DNA of 6,017 nucleotides, from assembly GCF_003472385.1 (NCBI RefSeq), contig NZ_QRLV01000021.1, forward strand, positions 1 through 6,017. Reading direction: 5' to 3'. The translations under genes were made by a program, and so were the position numbers. A model generated the notes under the pieces. The model did not search any database. It was not told where the DNA came from and saw only the letters and a list, made by a program, of their open reading frames with translations. Below are positions 5,674-6,017 of the stretch, in pieces. How positions within the stretch are numbered: position 1 is the stretch's first letter; each line of letters opens with the position of its first letter. Origin of the DNA: Sutterella sp. AM11-39 (lineage in GTDB: Bacteria > Pseudomonadota > Gammaproteobacteria > Burkholderiales > Burkholderiaceae_F).

Positions 5674-5693
5674 GGAGTTGCTTACGCAACTCC
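5674..5693 (-). repeat. Perfect hairpin with a GNRA tetraloop that contains the tnpB stop codon
   Basis: GGAGTTGC, loop GTAA and GCAACTCC make a perfect 8-bp stem on the minus strand. The tnpB stop TAA (5684-5682) is the last three bases of the loop. A GTAA loop is a GNRA tetraloop in RNA, a stable fold often used for tertiary contacts or protein binding. It is probably part of the guide RNA scaffold. There is no T run after it, so it is not a classic terminator. Confidence 0.8.
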
Positions 5694-6017
5694 AAGAGGC
5701 TGGTTCTCGCTGTTGGCGCCACAGTTTCGTGCAAAAGGCACGTCGGCTCCTGTGCTCACTTCACGAGCGATGCGCTTTTTATCGTGTGCGCTCGGACCTG
5801 TCCGGCCCTTCCTCCTCACGTTTATTGCGCCGACAATGTCGGCATTGTTTTCGTACCCGCAACCGATGCAGCGAAACTGCGCTTGACGCGGTCGATTGCG
5901 CTTATCCGTGCACGTGCATGACGGACACTCGCAACTCGTATAAGCCGCGGAAACGGCAACCACATAGCCTCCGGCTTTGTATTGCTGCCATTCAATCGCT
6001 TGCCGCATACCAAAAAA
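5682..6017 (-). CDS. tnpB: TnpB (IS200/IS605 OrfB) RNA-guided nuclease, C-terminal fragment, 5' part outside the window
   Basis: The last 111 residues are present; the frame is open to the window edge (FFG precedes the first Met, at 6008). Counting from that Met, KAGGYVVAVSAAYTS (11-25) leads into the zinc finger, with Cys28 and Cys31 (ECPSC) and Cys47 and Cys50 (FRCIGC). NRPRQAQ (38-44) lies between the pairs. NADIVGAINV (55-64) is the RuvC-III motif with catalytic Asp57. About 45 residues follow, and that coding stretch should double as guide RNA template. TnpB is an RNA-guided DNA nuclease, the ancestor-type relative of Cas12, and cuts target sites left empty after transposition. Extra cysteines at 26 and 32 sit beside the first zinc pair, where relatives commonly have Gln and Gly. 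Whether the full protein is intact cannot be judged here. Confidence 0.92.
   Translation of the reverse strand, partial: FFGMRQAIEWQQYKAGGYVVAVSAAYTSCECPSCTCTDKRNRPRQAQFRCIGCGYENNADIVGAINVRRKGRTGPSAHDKKRIAREVSTGADVPFARNCGANSENQPLGVA

Larger units (their letters stand above)
5636..5780 (-). ncRNA. Predicted TnpB guide RNA (omega/reRNA) scaffold, 5' limit uncertain
   Basis: In TnpB systems a non-coding RNA overlaps the end of tnpB and runs through the element's right end; the flanking DNA then supplies the guide. Two hairpins support this here. One is at 5674-5693 (8-bp stem GGAGTTGC/GCAACTCC). The other is at 5646-5665 (8-bp stem with loop UUCA, including G-U pairs). The 3' scaffold limit is set at GTCAA (5636). 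The 5' limit near 5780 is a rough guess. The guide would be about 16-20 nt from 5635 down to about 5616. Transcription is inferred, not shown. Confidence 0.55.
5636..6017 (-). mobile_element. IS200/IS605-type element, right-end portion, extends past the window
   Basis: The TnpB 3' region and the element's right end are present; the rest lies beyond position 6017. The end has the layout common in this group: a stem-loop, then GGGGAGGA, then GTCAA at 5640-5636, which I take as the tip. Such elements move as single-stranded DNA by a TnpA tyrosine transposase, leaving no inverted repeats or target duplication. No tnpA is visible here, so the copy may depend on another element. The tip position is inferred from similarity to remembered family ends, so it could be off by a few bases. 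Confidence 0.8.

Noticed and set aside
5318..5734. Minus-strand frame of 138 codons running across the TnpB 3' end and the Cys-rich frame
   Set aside because: It crosses the element boundary and overlaps two better-supported frames in another phase. Its sequence is low in recognisable structure.
1..6017. CRISPR array, tRNA or rRNA genes
   Set aside because: No regularly spaced repeats and no tRNA- or rRNA-like segments were seen on either strand.

Overview
The window is a bacterial locus of roughly balanced base composition. It holds a tight five-gene operon on the minus strand, with pieces of two IS200/IS605-type TnpB genes at the window edges. There is no taxonomic marker. The protein style and the mobile elements suggest a proteobacterium, perhaps a gut-associated Burkholderiales such as a Sutterellaceae member, but that is a weak guess. 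Every supported gene reads right to left.

Right edge to about 5636: the 3' part of a tnpB gene (zinc-finger and RuvC-III region), followed by the element's right end. Two strong stem-loops lie there. The first holds the tnpB stop codon in its loop; the second precedes the GGGGAGGA...GTCAA element tip. This is where an omega/reRNA guide RNA is expected. The tip abuts a 93-codon Cys-rich reading frame (5631-5350) that may be the remnant of a gene cut by the insertion.

Operon, 5271 to 463, in transcription order: a circularly permuted ATP-grasp ligase (448 aa); a short alpha-E protein (232 aa); a transglutaminase-like protein with an intact Cys-His-Asp triad (260 aa); an AstE/AspA (M14-like) zinc deacylase (327 aa); and a second AstE/AspA paralogue (314 aa) that has lost two zinc-ligand histidines. 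Gaps are 30, 17 and 8 nt, and the last pair overlaps by 4 nt, so a single mRNA is likely. The ATP-grasp / alpha-E / transglutaminase trio is a recurrent bacterial set, predicted in the literature to make and process a small peptide or amide-linked compound. The M14 pair adds a predicted deacylation or amide-hydrolysis step. The product is unknown.

Left edge: after the operon come about 300 nt without a convincing gene. They include a hairpin and a split repeat of the start of the last operon gene. Next is a 7-bp hairpin that resembles an IS200/IS605 left end, then the first 26 codons of a second TnpB-like gene running off the window.
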